Shown here piece by piece: positions 36,783-48,351 of a stretch of DNA of 64,000 nucleotides. The DNA comes from Campylorhamphus procurvoides (lineage: Eukaryota; Chordata; Aves; Passeriformes; Dendrocolaptidae), in contig WBMV01006647.1 in NCBI GenBank assembly GCA_013396655.1, positions 853,506-917,505 on the forward strand, read 5' to 3'. The notes beneath the pieces are model-generated. The model searched no databases. It was not told the DNA's origin and saw nothing but the letters and a program-made list of their open reading frames with translations. The position numbers and the translations under genes are program-made. Numbering within the stretch: the stretch's first letter is position 1; every line of letters begins with the position of its first letter.

Positions 36783-39060
36783 GTCACATCTTAAAAGTTG
36801 TATGGTCCAACCCTGCAGAATAAGTGACTGATAAGGTCCACAATGACATTTGAAAATTATAATTTTAAGGTCCCAATGATTTTTTACTGCTGTAAAAAAT
36901 TAGTTATTAGAGCAGAGTATGGATACTGTATAAACTGGGTTTGGTAACAAAACAATTCATAGTCAAAAATTCAAAATACAAGCCTTTTTGTCACAGCCTC
37001 ATCTTCTTTTTGCAAAGTACTAAACCAGTGAGGATTTTAGCCCAGTTGTTATTTAAACCATGTCACTCGGCTCTCTCTCTGAATCACCTCTGGGCTGGGA
37101 GGATGAGTTTGCTCCACCACAGGGGCCACGTGGTCCTACTACAATTCAGACCCTCTTCTCTTCCAAGACAAATCACAGTGCTTGGATTCATATTTTCAAG
37201 TCTGTATTTTACTTCAGTATTATTATTTAACTTGTATTTTTCATTCAAGCACACGTCAGAGCTTTTATGCTTGTGTGATTAAAAAATAAAGTAATAAATT
37301 CAGCTAAAGGTAAATTTGATCAAATAGAAAAAAAGAAAGGCTGAACTGAGACTTTTTAATGACTACCTGGGAAGATGAGAGTTGGCAAATCTTAAATATT
37401 TACTCACTTCTAGTACTGGAAAACAAGCTTGAAGGCACACATTAAAACACCCATTCCATTACTTTGCGTTTACATGTTAGATCAGCTGCTCTGGGGATTC
37501 CTGAGTGTATTTTTTAAGTTAAGGACTAACAGGGATTCTCCAAGGAGGCAAGCAAGACCTCAGTGGTCCTGCCTTCTCGGTTTGCATTTCTAGCTACTCT
37601 TACCTGCTCTGGAGGAGTTCCCAATCCACACCTGGAGCGCTGTCAGACAAATTTGGTGTTTCAATAGGACAGGAGAGCTGGCAGGTGATGCTGCCAGTCA
37701 CCAGCTTTGAGAGTTACCCCCAAATCAGCTGGAAAGGTTATTCTCTGGGAGCATCTGTGCTAACAGGGAAGGAGGGGGACACCAGAAAAAAGGTTGCTGA
37801 AAAGCTGTGCTGGGTTCAGATATGGGGAAAGAGACTCAGAAGGGCCATAGGATAACACTACTGAGATGGTGCAGTCTGGGAGGGGAACAAGCTTCTTTCT
37901 GCCCTTTTTCCAGACCAGATTTGCACATTGCAGAGGACATGGCTCCCTCACAGAGCTCTGCTGAAAGGTAACACAGAGCTTGGGATCTGTTATGAGTTAT
38001 TCCAGTGAGGAATGTCTGGCTTTTTATGGTTATTTTAATTGGTGACAGTACTCACTGCTTAACGTACTCAATCTGGCACTGATGTTCTCCCATGTCCTGC
38101 TCCATCCTGAGCGCTCATCCTGTCTCACAGCTGCTTTCTCATCCTCATCAGAAGCTGCTGCCCCCTTACTGTCCTTGCTCAGCATTATCTGCTCTGGTCT
38201 GTGTAACACCAACCCAGGGCGAGCGCTGGCATATTTCACTGGAGATTAATACTTAGGCTGCCTGTCCAGAGAGCATGGAAAGCTGATAATTGCAACAAGA
38301 TTTAAAGTAAAACTGAACTCAATCCCCTTTTTATTGTTTTATTCAGACCAGTAATTAACAGTTCAGCCTATTTTTTTTCATATATATATAAACAGCTTTG
38401 TATCTGTGAAAAAACATCCCTGCCAGACTCCTAGGTCTGACAAGGCAGACTAAGCTGCATACCTTGACACAACTTTTCTTCTAAGCATCTCCCAGAACTT
38501 TACTACCAGTAGCAGTCGTTACTTTGCAATACTTTTAGGAGACGGGAATTTTCATCGTGCTTGAGATGTAGTGACTTAAGTGTCTTGCCAAGGGGCAAAT
38601 GGAATTAACAGCTGTAATAGGGTCAATATCTCTTGCCCCTGGACTTAAAGACAAACTCTTGCTGTCTCCTGTGCAATGGAAGTCTTGGTAGGCTTCAGAT
38701 TCAGAGTTGACTCATGTCATTGTGTATAAGGCAGGTAAAATAAAGTCTATGTGATTCAGCCTCTTCTCCAACTTTGCTAGAGAGTCAGGAGCTAAGATCA
38801 CTGGCGGTCACTAGAGGACTTGTCTTACTTCTTTCCATACTGTGTAAGGAAGAATAACTGGGCTAGTGAAGATGAGTAATCTCTTCCATTAAAACTCAGA
38901 AAAGAAGCAGGAAGGTCAGCTCAGAAGCTCCTCTTTCCAGCCTCCTTTGGCACCCACTCCTCACAGAAACTTCCTCCTCCTTGTATTGCTCCCACACTGG
39001 ACCACCTCCTTGCTCCACTCCCCATCCTTTTCCCACAAGTTATTCAGCCATCCTAGCACC

Positions 39061-39878
39061 CTGCATGGAAAATGCTTATTTTTTTCTTCTCCAGATAAAA
39101 CATACAAGAAGACATGACAGGCCAAGAGATACTACCTGGGGGAGGAGATAATGGGCTGCCAATCATCCAGTCAGTGATCTCAAGAGATGGCTGTTGCTGG
39201 AAAAGCAGTGGGAAGCTGAAGCTGGGAACCACCGTGTCTCCCAGTTTACGTCCTTCAAGCGCCCATGGCTCACAGCCCTCATTCCTTTGCTTTATGCTGC
39301 TCAAAACCAGCCCACGTGTTGTGCTTTGCCGGAGCTTGGGAGGATACTAACCCCCAGCATAGGTCATGGAGAAAGGACTTTGCTTTCATCCTCGCAGGCA
39401 GCCTTTGGCAAAAGAGGCCAGGGAATAATCACAGGACAGTAGTGACTCACTGTTTCTGTCAGCGGAAAGAATCTCTACTGCCCAGTGCTCTTCTTCTCCC
39501 ACCTGGCATCACCACCAAAACCACCACACCGACGAACAAGGAGGTTATGCAAGGCAGCGAGGCCGGAATATTAACTTACAAAAGCCAGGAATGGTGGGAA
39601 AGGGCTGCCAGCTTCACTGCATCAGCTCCCCTGGCCTGCTAGGAAAAATAGGTCAAGGTTTTCCAAGGTGGCCAACAATTTTAGATGTCCAACTTTGTGC
39701 ATGTTAAAAAAATAAAAATAAAAAAGAAATAGGAAGAAAAAAATTATTTTAGAAAAACCACTACCTGTATATCACTGTGGGGAAAAAAGCAAACAGCAGC
39801 CAGACAGCTGGTCTTTCAAGGTCTTTGTTGATGAGCACCCCAGAAAAAAACCAAATTACCTTGAGCCATAAATACTTT
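39061..39878. other. GC-richer segment, no gene recognised
   Basis: 39110-39640 has higher GC and several CpGs (GCCGGAGC, CAGCGGAAAG, ACACCGACGAAC, GCGAGGCCGG). Overlapping frames include a 125-codon plus frame at 39265-39642 with no recognisable domain. Together with 40020-40540 it makes a roughly 1.4-kb CpG-enriched zone around the AAAT microsatellite. Confidence 0.35.
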
Positions 39879-39882
39879 AAAA

Positions 39883-39929
<47 letters not shown>

Positions 39930-39932
39930 AAA
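39879..39932 (+). repeat. (AAAT)n microsatellite, about 13 units
   Basis: Perfect tetranucleotide array of about 13 AAAT/TAAA units. On the minus strand it produces a repeated LFIY peptide in a chance frame. It is likely polymorphic in length. Confidence 0.95.
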
Positions 39933-40019
39933 GTCAGCCACTGTGCAAAAAAACACTAGAGGAGAACCCCGTGGATAAATAACTAGTGGGAGCTCACAAG
40001 AGCACGGCTCAGGATGCAT

Positions 40020-40540
40020 GTGTGTTTCTACTGCGGGAGAGAGAACAATTGAATTACGAGGAGCTCTTAAGCAACTAAAGTAAACATCTTTTGGCAATTT
40101 AGTGCTGCACTTTGAAGCCTGGCGATGTCATACAAATGGTGAAATAGCACGGACACCCTTCTGCTGGCTAGTTTGTTTAATATGGTGAGTCGGGAGTTTT
40201 TTGGAGCGCAACACTCTTTTATGAGCTCACGAGCTGGAGGAGGGAAAGTGTGGAAGGAGCAGGAGAAGGGTGTTTAAGCAAAGCTGTAGTTGCCTGGAGC
40301 CTATGGGAAGCAGCACGAGAGGGAAGGGGCTGCGGTGGGAGCCCTGCAGTATCCGGGGGGCTGCCACTGTGGGAACGCACCCCGAGCATCCCCCACCACG
40401 GGAAAAGAGGGAGGGAGAGAGGTATGGGGTGAGGCGACAGGGATAATCACACAAGCGGGGTTAATTGCTATAAATATCAAGAATCAAATCAATATGTCAA
40501 GATGTGTGTTCCACTTTTCACATATATGCGGCACGTAAAT
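40020..40540. promoter_or_regulatory. CpG-enriched block, candidate promoter or enhancer
   Basis: A GC-rich stretch (densest at 40180-40440) with about nine CpGs in 260 bases, including GAGTCGGGAG, TTGGAGCGCAAC, TATCCGGGGGG and GCACCCCGAGC. It is below a true CpG island but well above the rest of the window. Just downstream, TTAATTGCTATAAATA at 40461-40476 offers a homeodomain core and a TATA-like box, and AT-rich CpG-bearing sequence follows to 40540. A purine-rich tract comes next (40547-40590). It could be an alternative promoter, a noncoding-RNA start or an enhancer. Frames here (60-82 codons) overlap on both strands and are not credible. Confidence 0.3.
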
Positions 40541-41779
40541 GAGAAACGGAGAGGGAGGGAGGAAGAGCTAGAAAGAAAAAGGAGAGACTACTAAAGAAAT
40601 AAGCCCCCCTGTACAGACAGCCTGACGCCAGATGGCTTCTTCTAATAAATATTCAACCTTAACTCAGTTCCCATGTAACTTTGTTGTAAAGCTGCCAGCA
40701 CACCCACACAGATCTGGGCCAGCAAAATGATTACAGTAGTACAAACAAAATAGTGCAATAGAGGAAACAGGCAGACAGGGTCCTGTATACAGAAAGACAG
40801 AGCTGTAAAGATGTGAGTTGATGAACCTTTAGATTTAATACTGAGAAACTTAAAATCATGGTTTGGGAGAAAAAACCTTAATGGGGGAGGGGGGGAAACA
40901 CACCAACTTATTTTTTTCCTTGCTGTCGATTTTGTTGTTGGGAACACAGAGAACATCATTCTGCTAAGACAGCAAATGAGGCACCATAAATCAGTTGCTA
41001 TTCTGCATATTTTCTGCATTCAGCTGGAATTCCAATACCTTCCTTGAAATCATAAACCATCTTACATTTCCACTTCTCTTGTGCTCATACAGGACACAAG
41101 TTAAAAAGTAAGATTTTGTGCATGACATTTGTTATGTTAATTGGGAAAAGAAAAGGAGATTTGGTATATTCCTCTTAAGAAAACACTGGCTCAGTGCTCA
41201 AAAACATGCATTTCAGTTGTGCGAGTGTTTTTGCCCCAAGCTCTTTAATTTCAAAATTGGATTATGAGATCTGAATATCAGAACACACCAAGTTGGCAAC
41301 CCCAAAACTATTTAAATAGGACCTTGACCAAATCACGATCTAGTGCTAAGATTAGGTAGGGAGAAAGGCAATGAAAAAGGACATGCTTTGTAGACAAGCT
41401 TCTATTAATAACATGAAGCAAGAAAAAAGACACAGATTAGAAATTAATTTTTAAAAAAACTAAGGTTTAATTCTATTGGTTTCTTGAATCTCTTTCACGC
41501 AGATTGTCTTGAGTTTAGAGGCTGACCAAAACTTCTACCTGTAGTTAAGACGGTTATTTAACAACCACCTATGGACCAACAATGGGTCAGGGAGTTAAAC
41601 TATGCATTTACTTCAGTTAAGAGAGTATCAACACAAGGCAAAGCTGCTCTTTCTCAAGAACACAGCTTTTAGGTGTTATAACTTGGGGTGTACTCCTGGA
41701 AGGACATTATTTTGCATGATACAGAAGAAATATAAACAGAATTAATAAGACAGAAAGAAAAAAGAACAGGGGGTGTCGG
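40541..41779. other. unique sequence, no gene seen
   Basis: Starts with a purine-rich stretch (GGAGAGGGAGGGAGGAAGAG), then AT-rich sequence. The 125-codon minus frame at 40642-41019 has no recognisable domain. Confidence 0.45.
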
Positions 41780-42022
41780 CTGAATGTCAGAAAATATTTC
41801 CTGGTTGTGAGAGTTTCCCTCTGCAAAGCAGATCGACAAGGAGATGTAGTAGGCTGTAGAGTCAGGCTTTCACCACTTCCCTCGGGAGATTGTCACTGTG
41901 GAGGTTTTAAAAACAAAGCTGAACTCAGCACTAGTGAATATGCTGCAGGGAATAACCCTGTGTTGGGCAAGATATGGACAAGATCAATTAACAGATCTCT
42001 TCTATGTCTACTTTCTATTATT
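41780..42022 (+). mobile_element. old CR1-family LINE 3' end
   Basis: A diverged plus-strand copy of an older CR1 family. The order of landmarks is kept: 'CAGAAAATATTTCCTGGTTG', 'GAGAGTTTCCCTCTG', 'GGGAGATTGTCACTGTGGAG', 'GTTTTAAAAACAAAGCTGAAC', a decayed 'GATATGGACAAGATCAATT' for GGACTAGATGACCT, 'ACAGATCTCTTCTATG', and 'CTACTTTCTATTATTTTTGA' at the tail. Its divergence is much higher than that of the copies at 7178 or 31688, so it was inserted much earlier. A 116-codon plus frame (41807-42157) over it is chance. Confidence 0.75.
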
Positions 42023-43557
42023 TTTGACTGTTGGGAAGAAAACTTTGCTAGAAAAAAGCTGAAACCTCCCTCCACTCCCTGCCTTTTCTTTTTTAAAGAG
42101 AACAGACTCCGTGGCATTTCAGGCTCTGATCTGACTTTCTGTTCACTACAACAGTGACATCTCTCCCACCAGATTTGCTCTGATCACCCTCTATCCCCAC
42201 TATTATTGAGGAGTGCTGCAAAGAATTTCCTAGAGAGAAAACAAAGGGGAAAAGATTTTATTTCTGATCTTTCCAGACCTCTTTATAATATTCATCTATT
42301 CTGAGCAGCATTTGACACTTCCTTCCCACCCACCCCCATTAGGAATCAGCAGTGGATGGAGTCCTTCTCCTCCAGCCTTAAGGTATGCATTAGGATTCCA
42401 TCCTTATCCAGAGCACGATTGCATCAAATGAGGGAAGGAGTCCGAAGGCAGAGTCTTGGTAAGCTCCATGCCTGAAGAAATGCACACCTTTTGTTTATGT
42501 CTACCAGGATGAAAGCCATGAGATGGGGCCGGACACAAATCCGTCAGCCCTTAGGGAAAAAAGCTGCTAACGATGCACCTCCTCAGCACCACACAACACA
42601 AGCACATCAAACAAGTCCTTCATTGGCTATGCTGGCTTGAAGTTCAAGGTATCTGTGCTTACCTTAATAAACCAGGCCTACCGTGCTGAAAAATCATCAT
42701 ATAAAGCTTGGAGGTGCTTAGAGGTTCAAGGTCACCACTTAGACTCCTCCAGCACTAAGCTTCATTCTGCAAACAAAACTGAATCAAAATTAGGGTTAAC
42801 TTCAAAATCAATTTAAGTCCTCCCCACACTCTTCTTGTTAAAAGGCGTGCCAGATATTGAAGGGAATAGAAGCAAAGCACACGGATCCCTTCCTTGTAGA
42901 GTGGCAGAGAGATGTGGCCATGGCTAAGAGCAGCATTTCCCCACAGGGTGACCATGGAGTCACACACCACAGCCCTGCTGGGTCAACACACAGACTTTGA
43001 TTCTTACATCTACTTGACTTAATAGAGTGCTAAGTCTCTACCAGTATTGTTTGGTTTGGAAAGGGAAAGAGGCAGAGGAACACCAGGAGAGAAAAAGAAT
43101 GGAGAAAATCAGCTGGCAAAGGGACACTGGCAGAACAAAAAGGATGGACAAAACAGGCTCTACCCAATCCTTTCCAAGTCCGCTCCAATGCCAGTCCCAT
43201 AGTCCCAGGAGAGGTGCTGCAGCCTCACAGGTAAGCAGGGATGGAAGCAGCCTCAGCCTTCTCTGGCTTCTCGACTAAGCACCAGAATATGCCAAATAAA
43301 GGAAAAAAATAAGGAAAGAGATGAACTATAGGATGGGGAAGGAAAAGGGAATGAGGAAGGAGTCCTTCAGTGCCTGAAGGGACACAGGACACAGGTAACA
43401 ACTGGTTCCAGTGAACCAGTTTTCATTACACCTCCACTGGGGGTGAATCCTCTCTTTGAAGACCTTGCCGTCATTCCATCTCCTCCTGCCATGGAGCAGG
43501 GAGGTAACTCTTGCCCCACTGCAGCCACAATGGCTGGGGAAGGGAGGAGACATTAAA
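42023..43557. other. unique sequence, no gene seen
   Basis: Moderate GC. Frames are 94 codons or shorter and none is recognisable. There is a purine-rich stretch at 43060-43150. Confidence 0.45.
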
Positions 43558-43630
43558 ACATAGAATATTCTGAGTTGTAAGGGTATCCACAAGGATTGTG
43601 GTGGCATCACAGTCCTCCAAGAGTTCTAGC
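43558..43630 (-). mobile_element. CR1 LINE 3' tail, passerine-like type
   Basis: Minus-strand tail. On the plus strand it reads 'ACATAGAATATTCTGAGTTG', 'TAAGGGTATCCACAAGGATT', then a degraded 'CAGTCCTCCAAG'. This matches the CR1 type ending CATAGAATATCCTGAGTTGGAAGGGACCCACAAGGATCAT, which I associate with songbird genomes. Only about 70 bases are recognisable. Confidence 0.75.
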
Positions 43631-43870
43631 TGGAAGGAAAAGTGGCAGGACCACTATGCCAGCGAGCAGTTGGCAAGAGTCAACTTCTCAGCTCCTGTAA
43701 GCAACCTGGATGAACACTTTGCTATCAGTGAGCTTCTTGATATGCTTGGACACTCAGCACCTTGCTGGAAGCCAACAGGATTCATTAGGAAGGCATGTGG
43801 CTGGATGCCTTACATCCACATAATTTAACTCCCATCATGTGGGATTTCTTCAAGGCAGGGTACTCATCTG
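43631..43870 (+). other. protein-like open stretch, origin unknown
   Basis: A plus-strand frame (part of 43598-43828) reads SSWKEKWQDHYASEQLARVN, then FSAPVSNL and ISELLDML. The composition looks more like real protein than most chance frames here, and there are no internal stops for 76 codons. I recognise no family. It starts inside the CR1 tail, so the first codons are not native. It might be a decayed transposon or retrocopy fragment, or chance. Confidence 0.15.
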
Positions 43871-45130
43871 GCTGGAGCTGCAGCAGATCTCACTATTGCA
43901 AAGAAATTAAAAGAAAAAATAGTCAGGGGTAATAAAATCAGTCCAACTTTACAATTTTATTTTTTTTTTTTTCAAAATTCCATGTTGCCTTTGAAACACA
44001 AGCAGTGATTCTGGACACGAGACCAGGCACAATGCAGTGTTGATGCTCTCAGCCATTAGTTTATAAATTGAATAAGATAGATGTGTTCATTCATATGAAC
44101 TAATGTAGTTTTTCTTATGAAGGTTTCATATTATACAAATCCATTAGCATATTTACAAATTAATCTTCCCTTAGGAAGAAAAAAAAGATCAAAGATTTAC
44201 AGAAGGAAGTGCTTTATTACTTTTAAACTGCCTTTTTTTTTCTTAAAGAAAGAGAAAAAGAAATGAAGGGAAATTATGTTGAACCATAAATGTTTCTTTA
44301 TGACTACTGCACAGCAGCTTTGTGGGAGATTTAAATTTACTAAAGGGCAAGGGGGACTTTAAGCCATCTATATGAGTTCAGTATTAAAAATATATATACA
44401 TGACAGGTGCCCATATAAGTTCATGCAGTACAAAATATTCCATAAATGAGCTCATTTATCTGAGTAATTTTAAAAGAGCTTTTGCACAAGGGGAGATATT
44501 TAGTATGAATTATAGTCCGTTTACCTTTCATAAGTTTTTTTCATCACTTCCCATACCTCCTTTGGTGCTACTGAAAATCTCTGTAGTTATCAAGCGTTAT
44601 ATTCAACCTTGTTATTCCCTATTCCCAGGAAAGCCCTATTGGTGAAGTGACTCCCTGTTCAAGATATGCAGTTTGTAAAGCCCTGCACACACGATTATTT
44701 CTTCTTCATAAATGCCAAATAAAACAAAATCAGGCTGAGAAGTCTTTTATCTGAGCAAACAACTTGAATAATAAAGAGTATTCTAGGTAAAGAAAAAAAT
44801 CTCTAGGTTTGCCCTCATCATTCAGATTTGATTCAGTTGTAAAAAATTCCTCATGTTTTGAGAATGACTTTGTACTATGGTTGGAAATACAGAGTAGTAG
44901 AGCAACAAGGAAATGAGATGCAAACCTTTAATGATTTATTAATAACCACTTTCTGAGACATTTCTAATGACTAAAGAGAAATCAGAACACTAAATACATT
45001 AAGATTTTCAAGGGCAGGGAGTGGAGAGGAGAACTATTGAAAAGTTATGAAAATAACAGAAAATTTCAAAGGGGAAAAAACCACCTGGCAACTGAAGAGC
45101 ATTTTAGGTAGAACCACTTCTTCCTTGGAA
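43871..45130. other. AT-rich unique sequence
   Basis: There is a T13 run at 43960-43972. No gene recognised. Confidence 0.5.
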
Positions 45131-45192
45131 CAGCAATTGGAACTTGATGACCTCTGAAACCCTTCACAGACATAAATTTTGTACCTCTATGC
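45131..45192 (+). mobile_element. possible old CR1 tail remnant
   Basis: 'TTGGAACTTGATGACCTCTG' followed by 'AAACCCTTCACAGACATAAA' and 'TTTTGTACCTCTATG' resembles the old CR1 ending (TTGGACTAGATGACCTCCTGAGGTCCCTTCCAACCTAAATTATTCTATG). It is short, diverged and without a confirmed body upstream. Confidence 0.35.
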
Positions 45193-48100
45193 TGAAATTT
45201 TTGAAGATCTTTTACAAAAAGAACCATTAATTCATTTTTAATACTTTAAGATACATTCCAAAGGAACACTTTAAGGCTATTACTAAAACTAAGATTAAAT
45301 CACCATTCATCAACACAACAACTCTCATTTTCTTGCCATCTCTGCACTCACTCAAGTATAACTTCTTTCACTTCTTGTAGCTTTCTGGAATATTGACGTT
45401 AGATTGAAAATTACCAGAAACATCCACCTCCTCCTTCTCTTCACTACACATCCAACAACAAATAAAGCCTTCTCATAGCAGGACAACTGTGGATTTACTG
45501 TATTGGACTCACAGGCACAAATAAGTGTATACACAGAGGTCCCTGCCAGGAAGCGAATGATTTCTCTCTTCATAGAAGGAGAGAAAGAGAATACCAGTAA
45601 ACACACTATTGAGAAGCAGAGATTTTTATGCTGTTCAGAAAGCTGTGCATTCCCTCTTCACAGCTTTCATCACTAGGGGCTAGTCTGAAGCCTACTCAAG
45701 GGTTCAAACCAGACCTGTTCTCCTCCCTAAACCTCCTCTTCTGAAAGTCTTCTCCCTCTCCATCCACATTCCACCCATCTCCATGAAGGATTCACACCCT
45801 GAGCATGTTTTGGAAGAAAGATATTCTTCCTCTACTCTGAAGTTGACTTTAATTACAAAACACTTCCACGACCTGTTTCCATTCAGGAGTGCTCTCCCTA
45901 AATAACCAGACGACTTCACCTCTCCTTGTCTTTTCCTGAAAGCATCAGAGAGAAGCTCTCTGGAAGGTTTCCCTGTAATAGTTTGAGGGGAAATTTGATA
46001 TCATTTTTTGTTTTCCTTCAAACATTGCATTTGGCTATCAGAGTGCTCACAGTTAGCAAACCAGAACTCTTCAATGTCTCAGCCTTCCCACTTGGGAAAT
46101 CAATAAAAGATAAGACTGCCCATGTTTCGGCACTACGATGGTTGGTAAATGCTTCTAAAGTGCTTTGAAAACCTGCAAAGATGCAATGTTTTTATAATGA
46201 CCTGAATGCTTTGTAGTTCTACAGAATACCTTATTCCAAAATCTTAAGCTTTTACAAGTAACTAACCCTAACTGTGGCAGCCCAATGAGATGTTTGTAAA
46301 TAAACAATAATATTCAGGCTAGTGCTTAGTCCATCAAATCTTACTTCAAAATACTGATGCCAGATACTGTAATTTATCATTTGCGTGATCTGCTAGTCCT
46401 GCTGAAGTCTACAAAACCTTTTTCTTGAAAATATTGTTGGCAAACCTACTCAGTAGATTAAAGCTAATTAGCTTAGGGTAGAAGAGTTGTGTATCTCTTG
46501 AAATTTGGCTCAGAAAAGGAGAATGAATAAGCAAAAAAGCACGTTCTAGAGACAGCAGGGCAGAAATCAACAGCACAGGTTCAACTACAGAAAAAAAATA
46601 ATACATCTATACAAACTGAAAACCCTCAGGTCAATGTCCTCCCAAACCAAGAGGCATTTAAGGTTAGCACCTTACACTTTCCAGTCATTCCCATCTCCAG
46701 CCATCAGCACCTTGTTAAGGATACTGACTACATCACACATGTGAGAGGAAGTTTGGCACCACAAGTTTTCCAGGTGAAAAAGGATGTCATCAATGAAGAA
46801 GAATTACAGGTCATTAAACTGGAGTGCATGCTGTGCATGCCTTTTCAATTCAATATAGAGAATTAAGAAGTCAAATGCCTGTGGCATTAAATATGAATGA
46901 TGAATGCAAGAAATAAAATAAGTAGAAGAGAAATCTATGTGTTTCATTACAAGAGGTAGCTGTGCCACTGGCACCTTTTGCTTTTGTATGAAAAAGATTG
47001 CCTAAGATTAGAAAGCAAAGAAAACTCAGCTTGTTTTAAAGGGAATTCATATCAAATCTTGGTGAGCCTAAGAAATAAAACATATTCCAATTTGGATTCT
47101 ATTCTGATAATCTAAAAACCCCACAGTGTATGGTACTTTATGAACCAGAAATTAAGAAGAATAGCACACATATCTTTCTTCATTACAGGCTTCTATAAGA
47201 ACAGCCAATATTTAAAGAAAGAACACAAACTCCAGAAAAAGAGCAATGTCAGAAGTGACACATTATCTCATTTGAAGGCATGAGTCTGACTCCTTCCTAG
47301 AATATGAAGGATAAACAACACGAGCCACAAAGGCTTCTGTGTGTATCACAAAGCACACGGCATGGGAAACCACTTCTCTTGCTCTCTGAAGGAAATGGGT
47401 TCTTTCATCTCCGATCAAGTTTCAGAGGTATTTTTATTTATTTACACATGAAGGGCTGTGAACCAAATTCACCTCATCATTTCATACAACAAATTGTAGA
47501 ATATGTCTACTCAGCAGGCTCACCAATGACCTCAAACTTCTAGAACTGTGTCCCCCAGATAGTTGGATGTTGTCTGCACCCAAGATATCTTTTATGCACA
47601 TCTAGTTATTAAGAAAAAGTCTATTAATTCTCTGAATGTGGTAGAACAAGAGACTGTGCCCTAGAAGAATGAGAATTGAGAACAGCCGGGTGGCTTCTAG
47701 AGGTACTAAGAAAGCAAATTAGTTGGTTGGACTTTTTTTTCAAGATGCTGAAGATGGTTTGAGAAAAAAAAAATCTCAATCAATCCCCAATTTCAATAAA
47801 GATTAAGGAAAAAAGTGAAGGAGTGCTAAGGGATATTGAAAAGAAAATATATTAGTGAGAGTAGAAAATGGTTTTTCTTACCTGTATGGTGATTATGAAG
47901 TTCCAAGACAACCTGGTACTCAGACAGTTAAATATCAATAAATGCTGATCCATTTCATACTATTTAATAATTCTGGATACATAGTGAAAACAGGAACTGT
48001 TTGAAGACCTGCAAAAATGTCTGGTTTAAATGAACCAGTTTTGAAACTCTTACTGAAACATAACACATTATTACTGATGCAATTAAATTCTGTTGATTTT

Positions 48101-48237
48101 TAAAGATAAAAGCATGAATTATACATATGTATCTAATTTATACACACATGTAAACTACATACATGTTGCTTTTTGGTGCACAGTGTGTTATCTTTATACC
48201 ATACATTCTCACTAGATTTTCCTCAACTTATTTTCAG
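45193..48237. other. AT-rich unique sequence
   Basis: No gene or repeat recognised. 45670-45920 is pyrimidine-rich. Frames are 84 codons or shorter and have no recognisable domain. Confidence 0.5.
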
Positions 48238-48351
48238 GAGCAAAACATGAGGTGTTTGCACCGTGTGATTTCTCTTTCACTACACTGTGGTGTGATGTAC
48301 CATGATGTGGATGGTGTGGATCACATCCCAGTTGGCACAATCACTGTGGAG
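48238..48351 (+). other. weak candidate exon
   Basis: An acceptor-like TTTTCCTCAACTTATTTTCAG ends at 48237 and a donor-like GAG|GTGAAA lies at 48351/48352. The 114 bases between are exactly 38 open codons in one frame, including CGVMYHDVDGVDHIPVGTIT. The donor is weaker than consensus (GTGAAA). No family was recognised. It is likely a chance combination but worth a conservation check. Confidence 0.15.

Larger units (their letters stand above)
33961..39060. other. AT-rich unique sequence
   Basis: No gene recognised. There is a short tandem pair at 34010-34045, an A18 run at 35203-35220, and an A/C-rich low-complexity tract at 36700-36782. 36335-36440 carries several ATTA/TAAT cores (TCATTAATTACC near 36371-36382) and may be regulatory. 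37480-37990 is slightly GC-richer with nothing recognised. Confidence 0.5.

Noticed and set aside
36783..36835. Possible CR1 tail ('TATGGTCCAACCCTGCAG')
   Set aside because: The matching part is too short and lacks the terminal octamer and body; could be chance.
39816..40097. Minus frame with repeated LFIY peptide
   Set aside because: It is the translation of the AAAT microsatellite, not a repeat protein.
41807..42157. 116-codon plus frame
   Set aside because: Lies over an old CR1 end read outside any CR1 coding region; chance.
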